A stretch of 64,000 nt of DNA, from NCBI RefSeq assembly GCF_024199845.1, contig NZ_JANADO010000002.1, positions 62,001 through 126,000 of the forward strand. The letters run 5' to 3'. Positions 15,766 through 25,083 of this stretch are shown here, one piece after another. Within the stretch, counting starts at the first letter, position 1; each line of letters opens with the position of its first letter. Origin of the DNA: Bradyrhizobium sp. CCGB12 (GTDB taxonomy: Bacteria > Pseudomonadota > Alphaproteobacteria > Rhizobiales > Xanthobacteraceae). The notes under the pieces were generated by a model. It searched no databases. It was not told the origin of the DNA and worked only from the letters and a program-made list of their open reading frames with translations. The translations under genes and the position numbers were made by a program.

Positions 15766-15900
15766 CTAGGTTCCGAAGATATTCCGCAAGCCGATTACGA
15801 TGATCGCGGAGAAGAGAAACGACATCGCCAGCAGCGTCCAGCTAGGCCTTGTGCTTCCACAGGCTACGCGCGCAATGAGCATTCCCATGCTCGTCAACAT
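15766..15900 (-). CDS. 44-residue single-span membrane peptide upstream of GT4 gene
   Basis: The frame begins MLTSMGMLIARVACGSTRPS and continues into one hydrophobic helix, WTLLAMSFLFSAIIVIGL, ending RNIFGT. GGAGACG lies just before the ATG at 15900. The stop is separated from the glycosyltransferase ATG by only 4 bases, which strongly suggests cotranscription and perhaps translational coupling. It may tether or regulate the glycosyltransferase at the membrane, but that is inference from position only. Confidence 0.5.
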   Translation of the reverse strand: MLTSMGMLIARVACGSTRPSWTLLAMSFLFSAIIVIGLRNIFGT

Positions 15901-16338
15901 TCGTCTCCACGACCAGGTTGCCGTAATCGATGGTCCAGCGTTCCGCGTTGTTACGTTGCCCGTTCGAATATGGACGTCGAGGCATGGACACCTCTCAAAT
16001 GGATGCTGAAATGTTCCGGTTTTGAAATGACCGCCAAAAATTCGGCGAGAAAATTGCTGCAATCTATCCGCATAGAAGCCCAGACCGCCGACCATGTTAA
16101 TCCCGTAAAACTACTGTTCGCGGCAAGATACGCATGAGGCCGTACTAGAAGGAACGGTCAGGTCGTTGGCCTGTAAGTCCGCGTCGATACGCTTCGCCAC
16201 TTATGCACTCACACGATCGACGATCATTCCGATAAGGAAACGGCCTCAGCGGCACCGGGGGGATATGCTGAGGCCGGATCAATGCTTCACCGCTTACGCG
16301 GCGGGCGGAAACTGAACGCTGACCAACCGAGCCGGTTC
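15901..16338. other. gene-free stretch with a GGCCTCAGC hairpin
   Basis: No supported gene. An inverted repeat GGCCTCAGC / GCTGAGGCC at 16242-16275, with a 16-base loop, lies 64 bases beyond the stop of the leftward gene at 16339. A similar GGCCTCAGCCG hairpin occurs at 56715, so the element may be a dispersed terminator type. Confidence 0.4.
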
Positions 16339-17163
16339 CTATTCGCTAGCTCGACTTGTTAGGGCAATCTGCCGTAGGCCGATGCGCTCACCGGCCGCGA
16401 TGCGTTGCTCCAAGCGTTCGCGGGCTCCGTCCGGCAGTGTCGGCGCTGAAAGAGCCAACAGGCCCGTCCAAGATAGCCTCGACCAGATTTCTTCCCTATC
16501 GCCGTAAAGCCGGCAGACCCGCATCATTGCCGAGACATCTGACGCCGCCATGTCGCACTGAGTGCGCACCAGCTCGCCGAATTTTCGGTTGTTGGGGGTC
16601 CGCTCCCTGAGAGCCAAGAGCTTCGTCCCCAGCTCGATCTTTGCCCGGTTCTCGGGAATGCGGGTGACCGACCGCAGCAGCTTCTTCTCAACCCTTGGCG
16701 GCTCAGGCTTTGGCGGCGGGGCGAAAGCTTTCGCCAACTCCCGGAAGAGCCCAGCAGCCACCCCATGGCGCTGGGGGACGGCCTGGCGGTTCGCTCGGGC
16801 TTTGGCGCGGATATCGCCCAGGTTGATTGAATCGAACGCCTCGAGCCATGCCAAGCCCTTCTGGGGCCACTCTGGGTGGGCGAGCATCACGTCACTTAAA
16901 CCACGCAGGACGAAGTCATTGACGTGCACGGAGTTGCCGTCCGACTCCAGGAGCGTCCGGAGGAGCAGTACAAGGTGCCCTTCGCCATGGTCCTCATAGA
17001 TCGCGTGCAGGACCGAATCCGCCTTGGTCTGCCCAGCCCGCAAGCGCTGTTTCGTTGGGATGATCTCCAAACCCAGCTCGGCGCAGATCTCCAAGACACG
17101 CGGATAGCGAACCTGTTTCTTGTTGCCTCCACAATTTTGGTCGGATGAGCATTCAACTGGCAT
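16339..17163 (-). CDS. conserved hypothetical protein, possibly accessory-element regulator
   Basis: A 274-residue soluble protein that I do not recognise. The N-terminal half begins near RYPRVLEICAELGLEIIPTK and contains LRAGQTKADSVLHAIYEDHG and HLVLLLRTLLES, a helical region. The second half after a Pro-rich joint (FAPPPKPEPPRVEKK) contains IELGTKLLALRERTPNNRKF and MMRVCRLYGDREEIWSRLSW, which reads like a helical DNA- or protein-binding domain. Proteins of this size and composition occur on rhizobial islands. It is transcribed leftward after the small gene at 17229. Function is unassigned. Confidence 0.6.
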   Translation of the reverse strand: MPVECSSDQNCGGNKKQVRYPRVLEICAELGLEIIPTKQRLRAGQTKADSVLHAIYEDHGEGHLVLLLRTLLESDGNSVHVNDFVLRGLSDVMLAHPEWPQKGLAWLEAFDSINLGDIRAKARANRQAVPQRHGVAAGLFRELAKAFAPPPKPEPPRVEKKLLRSVTRIPENRAKIELGTKLLALRERTPNNRKFGELVRTQCDMAASDVSAMMRVCRLYGDREEIWSRLSWTGLLALSAPTLPDGARERLEQRIAAGERIGLRQIALTSRASE

Positions 17164-17228
17164 TCGTCAGAGGGCACTCGCTGCTTTGTTTGCATCTCCG
17201 CCTTCGATTTGCTCACCAAGGTAACGCC

Positions 17229-17522
17229 TCACATCCCAAGCCGATCGGTAATCGCTAGGATCAGCGCCCGATTCTGCTGATCCGGCGTGTAGTGCTCCCA
17301 TTGGGAGGCCGCGCTGTTGATCTTGCGCGCTTTGCTTTCGATCGCGGTTGCCACCTTCGACATTTCGGCCGTAGCTTCGTCATAGGCCGCGATGGTCTCC
17401 GCGGATGCCTCGACCATCTTCGGGATTTCTACGGTCTCAAGCAGGGTCATGTCGAAACCCGGGATCTGATGCTCTCGCTTGTTGTCAGCAATGCGCCTTT
17501 GGTCACCCTCGATTGCGTACAT
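17229..17522 (-). CDS. small coiled-coil-like hypothetical protein
   Basis: Up to 97 residues; the part from residue 25 (MTLLETVEIPKMVEASAETI) onward is the more convincing. It contains AAYDEATAEMSKVATAIESK with heptad-like spacing of small hydrophobics, then ARKINSAASQWEHYTPDQQN. This looks like a helical hairpin. The downstream start at 17450 and the upstream one at 17522 cannot be separated because neither has a strong ribosome binding site. Not recognised as a family. Confidence 0.4.
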   Translation of the reverse strand: MYAIEGDQRRIADNKREHQIPGFDMTLLETVEIPKMVEASAETIAAYDEATAEMSKVATAIESKARKINSAASQWEHYTPDQQNRALILAITDRLGM

Positions 17523-18173
17523 CCTGAATTCCTCGCTGTTAACTTCGGAGTCGATTGCCTTCTAGGAGGCCACGTCGGAGATTTTCCGTGAGATTTAGTC
17601 AAGAACCGCAATTGACCTTCGGCACTTGGCGCGACATGTGTAAGGTGCGGCGTTCACATACCCACCTCCGGCGATTTCATGCCCCGAGAACCGATCCTCA
17701 CCCGAACCGGCCACGTGATCCTTCCGGCTTTAGCCCTGTCTTTTGCGGTCATGGCTTCAGTTCGTGTGCTGGGGTACGAAAATAGCGTCCTCGGTACACT
17801 CGGAGTGCTGGTGGTCACGCAACCTCATCTCCGGGATTGCGAACGCGATCCTTGAGTATCGGCATCGCCAAGAAGCTTATTTCGAAGAGCTGGACCGGAT
17901 ACGGCGATGGCAAGCGTCGCAGCCTGACCCATTCGATCAAGACGCTTCTGAAGACCAGACAACCTTGAACGATCGGCTAGCAGCTCTCCTGTCAAAGCGT
18001 TGAAGTTTTGGTCATCCATCTTGCGCGTAAGCAGAGGAGCGACTTGGCTGTACGCGTCTGTGCCGCTAAGGATCTTCGTCGAGAATCCCGCTGATCTTTA
18101 CGGATTTGACCACTCTTCCGTGACCTGCGCCCTGCGAGACGGTGACCATATGGCTTCGCATGTTTCAGGGACG
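17523..18173. other. poorly coding stretch
   Basis: About 650 bases with two weak competing frames: plus strand 17743-18003 (ends DRLAALLSKR, with EAYFEELDRIRRWQASQPDP) and minus strand 17825-18019 (MDDQNFNALTGELLADRSRL). Both have plausible helical composition, but neither has context or a clear ribosome binding site, and they overlap, so at most one is real. Confidence 0.3.
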
Positions 18174-19052
18174 CTAGTTTTGTGCGCGCCTTGTTTTTCG
18201 TTCCGCTGTCCGGGCCGATTCCCGTCCCGGCTTTAGGGGGATACCAAGCTCGCAGGCGGCCTCGTGCACGATCTTCAGTATCTGATCCGCGTCACGCGAA
18301 ATCAGTTCGGACAGACCACCAATCCCAAGACCGATGGGTTGTTCGAGAGGCCCACGAGGCAACGCAACGCAGACAATTCCGGCGCCAAACGAAATTCGCC
18401 CAAGCGAGACCGAAAAGCCAGTCCGGCGTATCTGCTGGAGCTCCTCCATGATCTCCGAGAATGGCGAAACAAACGGGTTCGCATTCCATAGATTCGAGAC
18501 GTCGGAAGGACGGATGCCCTGCGCCCCCTCCTCTTTGATGCGGCGTCTGGTTTGTTGCCAGAGTTCCTCGACTGTTTCATCCGACATTTCCGACAGCAGC
18601 AGACGTCCCATCCCCGCCTCCATCAGCGGCAGCCGCGATCCAACAGGGATGTCTAGTCGCATCGCGTGGCGGCCTGGTATCACGTCGATGTAGCGCACGC
18701 ACAGATCCGACGGCACGCCGAGCAGGATGGTTTGGTTCGTGCGTTCACCGACTGCGATCATCAGGGATTTGATATCAGCGCGCGAGACTGTTGGCTCGAC
18801 CCAATTGCCCAGCGCAGAGACCCGGCTGCTCGGCAAGATGCTCCGGCCATCGTGATCAACGACGAGGTAGCCGGCATTGATCATGCTTTGCACCAGTGTC
18901 GACGTACTCGACTGAGGAAAGTCGAGATTGTCCGACAGCTCCGCGATAGTCACGGCGCGCTGCTTTGAATCGATGTACTCGAGGATCTGAAGCGTTCGCA
19001 GCGAAGATTTGACGCTGATCCCCAAAGACTTGCCGGATCGTGATGGCGGCAT
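18174..19052 (-). CDS. IclR-family transcriptional regulator
   Basis: A 292-residue regulator. The winged helix-turn-helix covers about residues 17-75 (SLRTLQILEYIDSKQRAVTI, then AELSDNLDFPQSSTSTLVQS). The C-terminal IclR effector domain covers about 90-265, with MRLDIPVGSRLPLMEAGMGR and FSVSLGRISFGAGIVCVALP. It is divergent from the acyl-CoA dehydrogenase operon with a 101-base gap that holds a palindrome, so it probably controls that operon in response to a pathway intermediate. The tail is basic (Arg-rich). No effector can be named. Confidence 0.9.
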   Translation of the reverse strand: MPPSRSGKSLGISVKSSLRTLQILEYIDSKQRAVTIAELSDNLDFPQSSTSTLVQSMINAGYLVVDHDGRSILPSSRVSALGNWVEPTVSRADIKSLMIAVGERTNQTILLGVPSDLCVRYIDVIPGRHAMRLDIPVGSRLPLMEAGMGRLLLSEMSDETVEELWQQTRRRIKEEGAQGIRPSDVSNLWNANPFVSPFSEIMEELQQIRRTGFSVSLGRISFGAGIVCVALPRGPLEQPIGLGIGGLSELISRDADQILKIVHEAACELGIPLKPGRESARTAERKTRRAQN

Positions 19053-19078
19053 AGGTCGCTCCCCTTCATCACACTTAT

Positions 19079-19091
19079 GATATTAAATATC
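19079..19091. promoter_or_regulatory. palindrome, probable IclR operator
   Basis: GATATTAAATATC is a 13-base near-perfect palindrome between the divergent IclR gene (start 19052) and the acyl-CoA dehydrogenase gene (start 19154). IclR regulators usually bind 13-15-base AT-rich palindromes in exactly this position. It stands out in otherwise GC-rich sequence. Confidence 0.6.
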
Positions 19092-19153
19092 TCATTGACG
19101 ATCAAGGCAAACTGCGTTGTTCTCTCCGCGAAGAAGACAAGCGAGGAAACGCG

Positions 19154-20308
19154 ATGGATGGGTTGCCAAACGCCATGTGGCAGCCGGCGGTCGAAGCCGA
19201 GTTCGTGAATGAGGTGCGACGGTTCGTGAAGGACCACATCGCTCCGCGCGCGCATGAGATCGATGCGAAGGACCTGTATCCGGCCGAGATCGTTCGTGAT
19301 CTTGCCAAGCTGGGCTGCAACGCGATCTCGCTGCCTAAGAAGTTCGGCGGCCGCGAGCTCGGCTATGCGCACAGTGTCGCGGCCTGCGAGGAGGTCGGCT
19401 ACGGCAGCGCTGCGGTTGCGATCTCGCTGATCACGATCTTCCAGGCCCAGACGATGCTGAACACGTTCGGCTCCGACAGCCTCAAGGAACGCTATCTGCC
19501 GCGCTTTGCGGAGGGGCTGATCGCCTCCTATGCGCTGACCGAAGCCTCACACGGAAGCGATATTCGCAAGCTCGACACCAAGGCGAGGCGGGACGGTGAC
19601 GTCTGGGTCCTGAACGGCGAAAAATCGTTCATCACGTCCGGTTCTCGCGCCGAGGTCTTCGTGATCCTAGCGCAAACGGATGTGGGCGTATCCGTCTTCG
19701 TCGTCCCCCGCGAATCCACTGGCGTATCGACCTATATCGGCGAAAACTCCGCAACCTTCGGCCTTCGCAACGGCCCCCACGTCAACGTCCGGCTACAAGA
19801 CGTGCGCCTTCCGCTGGATCACCTGATCGGGCAAGAGGGTAAAGGGGTCCGCCAGGCTGTTACCACGCTCGACTATTCACGGACATTGGCCGCGGGCATT
19901 TCGGTGGGAATTGCGCGAGCGGCATTCGATGCCGCGCTGGTCTTCGCACGCGACCGCACCGCGTTCGACCAGAAGGTCGTCAACTTCCAGGGCATCCAGT
20001 GGTACTTCGCGGATATGCTGGCCAAGATCGATGCGGCGCGGCTGCTGGTCTATGACGCCGCCCGCGCGCTCGACAGCCATGACGACGTCATTCGTCGCGC
20101 CAGCGCCGCCAAGCTGCTTGCCTCGGAAGTAGCCACCGAGGTCGCGGCGCGTTGCGTCCAGATCTGCGGTGCCTACGGTACGATGGTGAACGCGCCGTTC
20201 GGCCGCTTCATGCGCGATGCCAAGACCTATGAGATCGGCGGCGGTTCCTCCGAGGTACTCAAGAACGCTCTCGCCAAACGCGTCGTCAGCTACGCGGCCG
20301 ACCTATGA
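19154..20308 (+). CDS. acyl-CoA dehydrogenase
   Basis: A 384-residue FAD-dependent dehydrogenase introducing an alpha-beta double bond into an acyl-CoA. Domain order is standard: an N-terminal helical part to about residue 115 (FGGRELGYAHSVAACEEVGY), a middle beta domain with the FAD-contacting YALTEASHGSDIRKLDTKAR and GEKSFITSGSRAE, and a C-terminal helical domain with VARCVQICGAYG-type sequence and the base region AKTYEIGGGSSEVLKNALAK. It overlaps the acyl-CoA synthetase start by four bases. It is the first gene of an operon facing the IclR regulator. Confidence 0.92.
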   Translation: MDGLPNAMWQPAVEAEFVNEVRRFVKDHIAPRAHEIDAKDLYPAEIVRDLAKLGCNAISLPKKFGGRELGYAHSVAACEEVGYGSAAVAISLITIFQAQTMLNTFGSDSLKERYLPRFAEGLIASYALTEASHGSDIRKLDTKARRDGDVWVLNGEKSFITSGSRAEVFVILAQTDVGVSVFVVPRESTGVSTYIGENSATFGLRNGPHVNVRLQDVRLPLDHLIGQEGKGVRQAVTTLDYSRTLAAGISVGIARAAFDAALVFARDRTAFDQKVVNFQGIQWYFADMLAKIDAARLLVYDAARALDSHDDVIRRASAAKLLASEVATEVAARCVQICGAYGTMVNAPFGRFMRDAKTYEIGGGSSEVLKNALAKRVVSYAADL

Positions 20309-21834
20309 TCCTGGAGCGCCTGTCACACTGGGCGTCTCGTACGCCACAGCGGCCGTTTGTCGTCACAGCAGAGCGAACGTACTCTTATGCGGAGATCCAT
20401 TCGCTCTCGCTCAGATGCGCAGGCATACTGCGAAAGCGCGGCATCCGGAAAGGCGACCATGTCGCGTTGATTTCAGGAAATTCGGCCGCCTTCCTGGTGG
20501 CGTGGTTCGGGATCAATGCAGTCGGCGCGGTTGCAGTCTGCCTGAACGACCAGTTGATGGGCGACAGCATCGACTACCTGGTCGCGCAATCCGATTCCAT
20601 CCTGATCATGGCGGACCAGGAATGGCTGAGTTCCAGACTCGGAGACCTTCGTGAGGGGCGCGTGGAGCTGCCCTTCATCGTGATCGACGACGATGCGTTT
20701 CTCGGGGAGCTTGCCGCCCTTCCCGAGCGCGAGGTCGCGGCCATCGCGCCTCATGATATCTGCACGATCCTGTACACGTCGGGCACGACCGGACGCCCCA
20801 AGGGCGTGATGTGTGCCCACGGCGGTTATGCCGCCACCGGCGTGCAATCGGCCCGCATCCTCGAATTGACCGCCGAAGATCGCATCTTTGTCTACCTGCC
20901 GCTGTTTCACACCAATCCTCAGACCTACGCCGTCATGTCCGCGTTGACGGTCGGCGCATCGCTCGGCCTACGGCGGCGTTTTTCGGCAACATCGTTCTTC
21001 GAAGACGCGAAAGCGTTGCAAGCCACCGGCTGCACGTTCGTCGGCACCGTGCTCGCGATTCTGGCCGCTCGCTATTCCGAGTCCATGCGTGACCACACGA
21101 TGCGTTTCACGATCGGAGGCGGCACAACCGCCGAACTCGCCCGTACAATCGAAGACCGGTTCGGCTTTCGGGTTCACGAACTCTACGGCATGACCGAGGT
21201 TGGCGGCTGGGTCTCCGGGAGCACGGCCCGCGACCACAAGCTCGGCGCCAACGGCCGAGTAAGACCCGACATGCAGGTCCAGATCGTCGACCCCGACGAC
21301 AATCCGCTGCCGATCGGCGAACGCGGCGAGATCGTGGTTCGGCCAGGCGAGCCCAACCGCATCCTCCTTGGCTACTACAACAAGCCGGACGAACTCGCGA
21401 AGGCCAGCCGGAATTTCTGGTTTCACACCGGCGACGTCGGCAGCTTCGACTCGGATGGGTATCTCTATTTTCACGGACGCACCAAGGAACTCATTCGGCG
21501 CGGCGGAGAGATGGTCTCGCCACAGGAGCTCGAGGGGCGCCTGCTAAAGCTCCACGGGATCCGGGACTGCGCGATCGTCGGCGTTGCCGATCCCATCATG
21601 GGCGAGGAGATCAAGGCTGTCGTGGTGACGGACGTAAGCTTCGATCTTCACGACGTGCGCCGCAGGCTCGCCGATCAGGTGCCGTCCTACATGCTGCCGC
21701 GGTTCGCCGAGCGGGTTGCCGCGATCCCCCGCACCCAGACCGAAAAAATCCTGCGGCGCGAACTGCAATACATCGACAAGCGGGTCGTCGATCTCACCAA
21801 TAATCAAAATGAAAAAGGGAGGAATTTGAAGTGA
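20305..21834 (+). CDS. AMP-forming acyl-CoA synthetase
   Basis: A 509-residue adenylate-forming enzyme that activates a carboxylic acid as CoA thioester using ATP. The P-loop is ILYTSGTTGRPKGVM, the adenine-side motif VHELYGMTE, the ATP-binding hinge WFHTGDVGSFDSDGYLYFHG followed by RTKELIRRGGE, and the C-terminal catalytic Lys lies in IPRTQTEKILRREL. All core motifs are intact. Start ATGA overlaps the dehydrogenase stop, and its own stop overlaps the next GTG. It should supply the substrate of the neighbouring acyl-CoA dehydrogenase. The acid is unknown; the family covers carnitine, fatty and aromatic acids. Confidence 0.92.
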   Translation: MILERLSHWASRTPQRPFVVTAERTYSYAEIHSLSLRCAGILRKRGIRKGDHVALISGNSAAFLVAWFGINAVGAVAVCLNDQLMGDSIDYLVAQSDSILIMADQEWLSSRLGDLREGRVELPFIVIDDDAFLGELAALPEREVAAIAPHDICTILYTSGTTGRPKGVMCAHGGYAATGVQSARILELTAEDRIFVYLPLFHTNPQTYAVMSALTVGASLGLRRRFSATSFFEDAKALQATGCTFVGTVLAILAARYSESMRDHTMRFTIGGGTTAELARTIEDRFGFRVHELYGMTEVGGWVSGSTARDHKLGANGRVRPDMQVQIVDPDDNPLPIGERGEIVVRPGEPNRILLGYYNKPDELAKASRNFWFHTGDVGSFDSDGYLYFHGRTKELIRRGGEMVSPQELEGRLLKLHGIRDCAIVGVADPIMGEEIKAVVVTDVSFDLHDVRRRLADQVPSYMLPRFAERVAAIPRTQTEKILRRELQYIDKRVVDLTNNQNEKGRNLK

Positions 21835-23045
21835 GAGGATTTGGGAGATTACTGAGCGTACTGGCCTGCTGCCTGTCAACCGGCGCCTGGGCCGGCGACA
21901 AGTCGAACACGGTCAAGATCGGCGTTCTGACCGACATGACAGGGGTCTTCTCGGACCTGACCGGCAACGGTTCGGTCGAGGCCGCCAAGATGGCAATCGA
22001 GAAGTTCGGCAGTAAGATCAATGGTCGCCCGGTCGAACTTGTTTTTGCCGACCACCAGAACAAGGCCGACGTCGGCCTTGGCATTCTTCGTCGCTGGTAT
22101 CAGGTCGACGACGTCGATGCCGTCTTCGACTTCGCCAATTCGGCAGTCGCGCTCGGCGCTGTCGAGATCACTAAGGAATTCAATCGGGTGATGGTGCCCT
22201 CCGGCGTCGGCGCAACCGATCTGACCGGCTCCAAATGCTCACCTAACACGATCCACTGGACCTGGGATTCCTATGGGAACGCCAACGCACTGGTGAAGAG
22301 CGTGATGCACCAGGGCGGCAAAAAGTGGTTCTTCGTCACGGTCGACTATGCCTTCGGTCACAGCCTGGAGGAGAATTTCACCAGGTTCGTCAAGGCCGCC
22401 GGCGGCACCGTGCTGGGCTCGGTGCGCCACCCGCTCAACACCTCTGACTTCAGCTCCTACCTCCTGACGGCACAGTCGTCCGGTGCCGACGTGATCGTTC
22501 TCGCCAGCGGAGGCGCGGACCTCTCGAACGCCATCAAGCAGGCGCGCGAATTCGGTATCACCTCCGACAAGTACAAGATCGTCGCGCCGCAGTTCAACCT
22601 CGCCGTGGTGCACGCGGCGGGCCTCGACGCGACGCAGGGGCTGCTCGCCGCCGGCAGCATGAACTGGACCCAGAACGATACGACGCGCGCGTTCGCGACG
22701 GAACTCGCCAAGCGCAACAAAGGCATTCACCCCGACGCGCTGCAGGGAGGCGTCTATTCGTCCGTGCTGGCTTATCTCGGCGCGGTCGAGAAGGTTGGGA
22801 GCACCGACGGCAAGAAAGTGGTCGACTATCTCAAGTCGGGCCCGGTGAAGGATCCTTTGCTGGGCAACGGCGTCGTTCGCGCCGACGGCCGCATGACCCA
22901 TCCGGTGCAGATCTTTCGGGTGAAGACCCCGAAGGAATCGAAGGAACCGTGGGATTACTTCCAGACGATCGACGAAATCCCCGGCGATCAGGCGTTCCGC
23001 CCGCTGAGAGAGAGCGAGTGCCCGCTCGTCAAAGCCTCACGATGA
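21831..23045 (+). CDS. branched-chain-amino-acid-type ABC transporter substrate-binding protein
   Basis: A 404-residue periplasmic protein of the LivK/Peripla_BP_6 type. The GTG start overlaps the synthetase stop. A signal peptide (LLSVLACCLSTGAWA) is followed by VKIGVLTDMTGVFSDLTGNG, the typical first strand and ligand loop, then VELVFADHQNKADVGLGILR and KWFFVTVDYAFGHSLEENF. Related proteins bind aromatic or short-chain carboxylates as well as amino acids, fitting the operon's acyl-CoA chemistry. The membrane and ATPase subunits of a Liv-type transporter are not in the window. Confidence 0.9.
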   Translation: MRGFGRLLSVLACCLSTGAWAGDKSNTVKIGVLTDMTGVFSDLTGNGSVEAAKMAIEKFGSKINGRPVELVFADHQNKADVGLGILRRWYQVDDVDAVFDFANSAVALGAVEITKEFNRVMVPSGVGATDLTGSKCSPNTIHWTWDSYGNANALVKSVMHQGGKKWFFVTVDYAFGHSLEENFTRFVKAAGGTVLGSVRHPLNTSDFSSYLLTAQSSGADVIVLASGGADLSNAIKQAREFGITSDKYKIVAPQFNLAVVHAAGLDATQGLLAAGSMNWTQNDTTRAFATELAKRNKGIHPDALQGGVYSSVLAYLGAVEKVGSTDGKKVVDYLKSGPVKDPLLGNGVVRADGRMTHPVQIFRVKTPKESKEPWDYFQTIDEIPGDQAFRPLRESECPLVKASR

Positions 23046-23941
23046 CAGGCACCCCTTCGGTCGCACTCGTCGGCTTGGGCGAGGTCGGCACCAGCTTTGC
23101 CGGCGCCTTGCTCGAACAGGGTGTCGACCTCAAAGTCGCGTCGCGGGCCTCTCCGCGCGCGGCCGCCTCTGCGAGGAGGCTCGGCATCGATATCGACGAG
23201 AACATCGAGCGTACGGTAAGCGCGGCCGAGATCGTGCTTCTGACCATCACCGGCGACGGACTTAGCGACGTCGTCGCCAGGATCGCGCCGGTGCTGAAGG
23301 AACGGGCGATCCTGGCCGACCTGACCGCGGCCGATCCGCCGCACGTCATTGCCGCCGCCGATATGCTCGGCAAGAACCGAGCGCGTTTCGTCGACGTGGC
23401 GATCATGGGCGCGGTAAGCCTGCACGGCATTCGCACCCCCTTGTTGGCGTCCGGGACAATGGCAACAGACTTTGCGACGACGATGGATGCGCTCGGCTTC
23501 TCCGTCTCGGCGCGCGAGGGTTCAGCGGTTGGCGATGCCTCGAGCCTGAAGCTGCTTCGAAGTCTGTTTGCGAAAGGCCTTGACGCGCTTGTCGTGGAGT
23601 CGATGCTGGCTGCGGAGGCGCTCGGCCTGCGCCAGGACCTCATTGCGCTACTTAGTGATTTCGACCAGCGTCCCCTGCGCGATCACATCGACATGTATCT
23701 GCGAACCCATCCGCCGCACGCAGGCCGGCGACTGGTGGAGATGAAGCTGGCGGAAGCGCAACTGACGTCGCTCGGGCTGAAGAGTTTGACCACGCGCGCG
23801 ACCATCGATCGCTACCGTCAAACGACCGACCTGGTTCGCGAAGCCTCTAAAGTGCCACCGGCCGACGCACTGGCGGCCTTGCAATGGCTACTGGCTGCCG
23901 AGTTGGCCGCCGCTGGCAAGTCCAAGAGCAACAAGAACTGA
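23042..23941 (+). CDS. NAD(P)-dependent dehydrogenase, beta-hydroxyacid/6-phosphogluconate-like with DUF1932
   Basis: A 299-residue oxidoreductase. The N-terminal Rossmann fold has VALVGLGEVGTSFAGALLEQ with a GxGxxG loop, then IVLLTITGDGLSDVV and ADLTAADPPHVIAAADML. The C-terminal helical domain (from about residue 180, SSLKLLRSLFAKGLDALVVE) matches DUF1932 members of the family. The conserved Lys in LKLLRS-like position is consistent with catalysis on a hydroxy acid. The ATG overlaps the previous stop (ATGA), so translation is coupled. Substrate probably a hydroxyacid intermediate of the same pathway. Confidence 0.83.
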   Translation: MTGTPSVALVGLGEVGTSFAGALLEQGVDLKVASRASPRAAASARRLGIDIDENIERTVSAAEIVLLTITGDGLSDVVARIAPVLKERAILADLTAADPPHVIAAADMLGKNRARFVDVAIMGAVSLHGIRTPLLASGTMATDFATTMDALGFSVSAREGSAVGDASSLKLLRSLFAKGLDALVVESMLAAEALGLRQDLIALLSDFDQRPLRDHIDMYLRTHPPHAGRRLVEMKLAEAQLTSLGLKSLTTRATIDRYRQTTDLVREASKVPPADALAALQWLLAAELAAAGKSKSNKN

Positions 23942-23950
23942 AGGACGCCG

Positions 23951-25081
23951 ATGGCTTCGAACGAGACACACGCGCAGGAGCGGTTGATCCACGTCCCTGC
24001 CGATATCCTCAAGAGACAGATCGAGCTGGTCTTGTCTGCATGGGGCATGACGCCGGATAAGATCGACGTGATCGCGGACCTGCTGGTCGAGACCGATCTT
24101 CGTGGCATCGAATCGCATGGCGCCTCCATGCTGCCGCTATACGACAAGATGCGCCGCGCAGGCGGTCTCAACATGACGCCGACAACGAAGATCGTACGGG
24201 AGAATGCCGCCACCGCCCTCATCGACGGCGACGCCGGTCTCGGCCATCCCGTCGCCGTCGAGGCGATGAACCTCGCGGTCAAGAAGTGCAAGAGGATTGG
24301 GATCGGCGCCGTCTCGGTGGTGAACTCGCACCATTTCGGAGCGACCGGGCTTTATGCCGAGATGGCTGCGCGCAAAGGCGCCATTGCGCTGGTCACGTCA
24401 TCGGCACGCACTGTCGCGGTAATCCCGACGGGTGGCACCACGCCGGTGCTAGGCACCAACCCGATCGCCTTCGCAGCTCCGGCAAGCAGGGGCGATCCAT
24501 TTCTCCTGGACATGTCGACGTCAGCCGTCGCTGCCAACAAGGTCAAGGTGTACGCCTACCACCAAACGCCGCTTCCCGTGGGTTGGGTCGTTGACGGCGC
24601 CGGCCGGCCCGTCTCGGATCCAAAGGAAGGCTTCCGGATGTGCATGGAGAGCGACGTCGGCGGTCTGATGCCGATGGGCGGCACGCGTGAAACGGGCACG
24701 CACAAGGGCTATGGCCTTGCCGTGATGGCGCAATTGCTCGGCAGCACGCTCGCCGGCGGCTCATTCTCGCCATTTCGCAGCCGGGATGCGAAGCCCGGCG
24801 CTCCCGACAACATCGGCCATTTTTTTCTCGCGCTTGATCCGGCGTTTTTCCGCGACAGCGGCTCGTTTGAGGACGGCGTCAGTGACATCCTGGACCATTT
24901 GCGCGGCACCCCGGCCATCGATCCCGAAAATCCCGTGATCGTCGCCGGCGAGCTGGAGTTCACGCGCAGGGCCGAACGCCTCAAGACTGGCATCCCGCTC
25001 AACGACGCATTTCTTGATGAAGTCAGGACTGTCGCAAAGAGCGCAGGCGTCGACTTCATCCTCGATTCAAAGGTGCAATAG
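23951..25081 (+). CDS. Ldh-family (malate/L-lactate/ureidoglycolate-type) NAD(P) dehydrogenase
   Basis: A 376-residue oxidoreductase of the Ldh_2 family, structurally unlike classical lactate dehydrogenases. Markers are DLLVETDLRGIESHGASMLP near residue 45, with the catalytic His in the ESHG motif, VSVVNSHHFGATGLYAEMA, PTGGTTPVLGTNPIAFAAP, and GTHKGYGLAVMAQLLGSTL with the conserved Lys. It reduces or oxidises an alpha-keto/alpha-hydroxy acid. It starts 9 bases after the previous gene. It probably acts on the product released by the amidohydrolase or the previous dehydrogenase. Confidence 0.9.
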   Translation: MASNETHAQERLIHVPADILKRQIELVLSAWGMTPDKIDVIADLLVETDLRGIESHGASMLPLYDKMRRAGGLNMTPTTKIVRENAATALIDGDAGLGHPVAVEAMNLAVKKCKRIGIGAVSVVNSHHFGATGLYAEMAARKGAIALVTSSARTVAVIPTGGTTPVLGTNPIAFAAPASRGDPFLLDMSTSAVAANKVKVYAYHQTPLPVGWVVDGAGRPVSDPKEGFRMCMESDVGGLMPMGGTRETGTHKGYGLAVMAQLLGSTLAGGSFSPFRSRDAKPGAPDNIGHFFLALDPAFFRDSGSFEDGVSDILDHLRGTPAIDPENPVIVAGELEFTRRAERLKTGIPLNDAFLDEVRTVAKSAGVDFILDSKVQ

Positions 25082-25083
25082 CC

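Noticed and set aside
22239..22901. 220-codon minus-strand frame
   Set aside because: Antisense to the branched-chain-type substrate-binding protein; His/Arg/Val-rich shadow composition.
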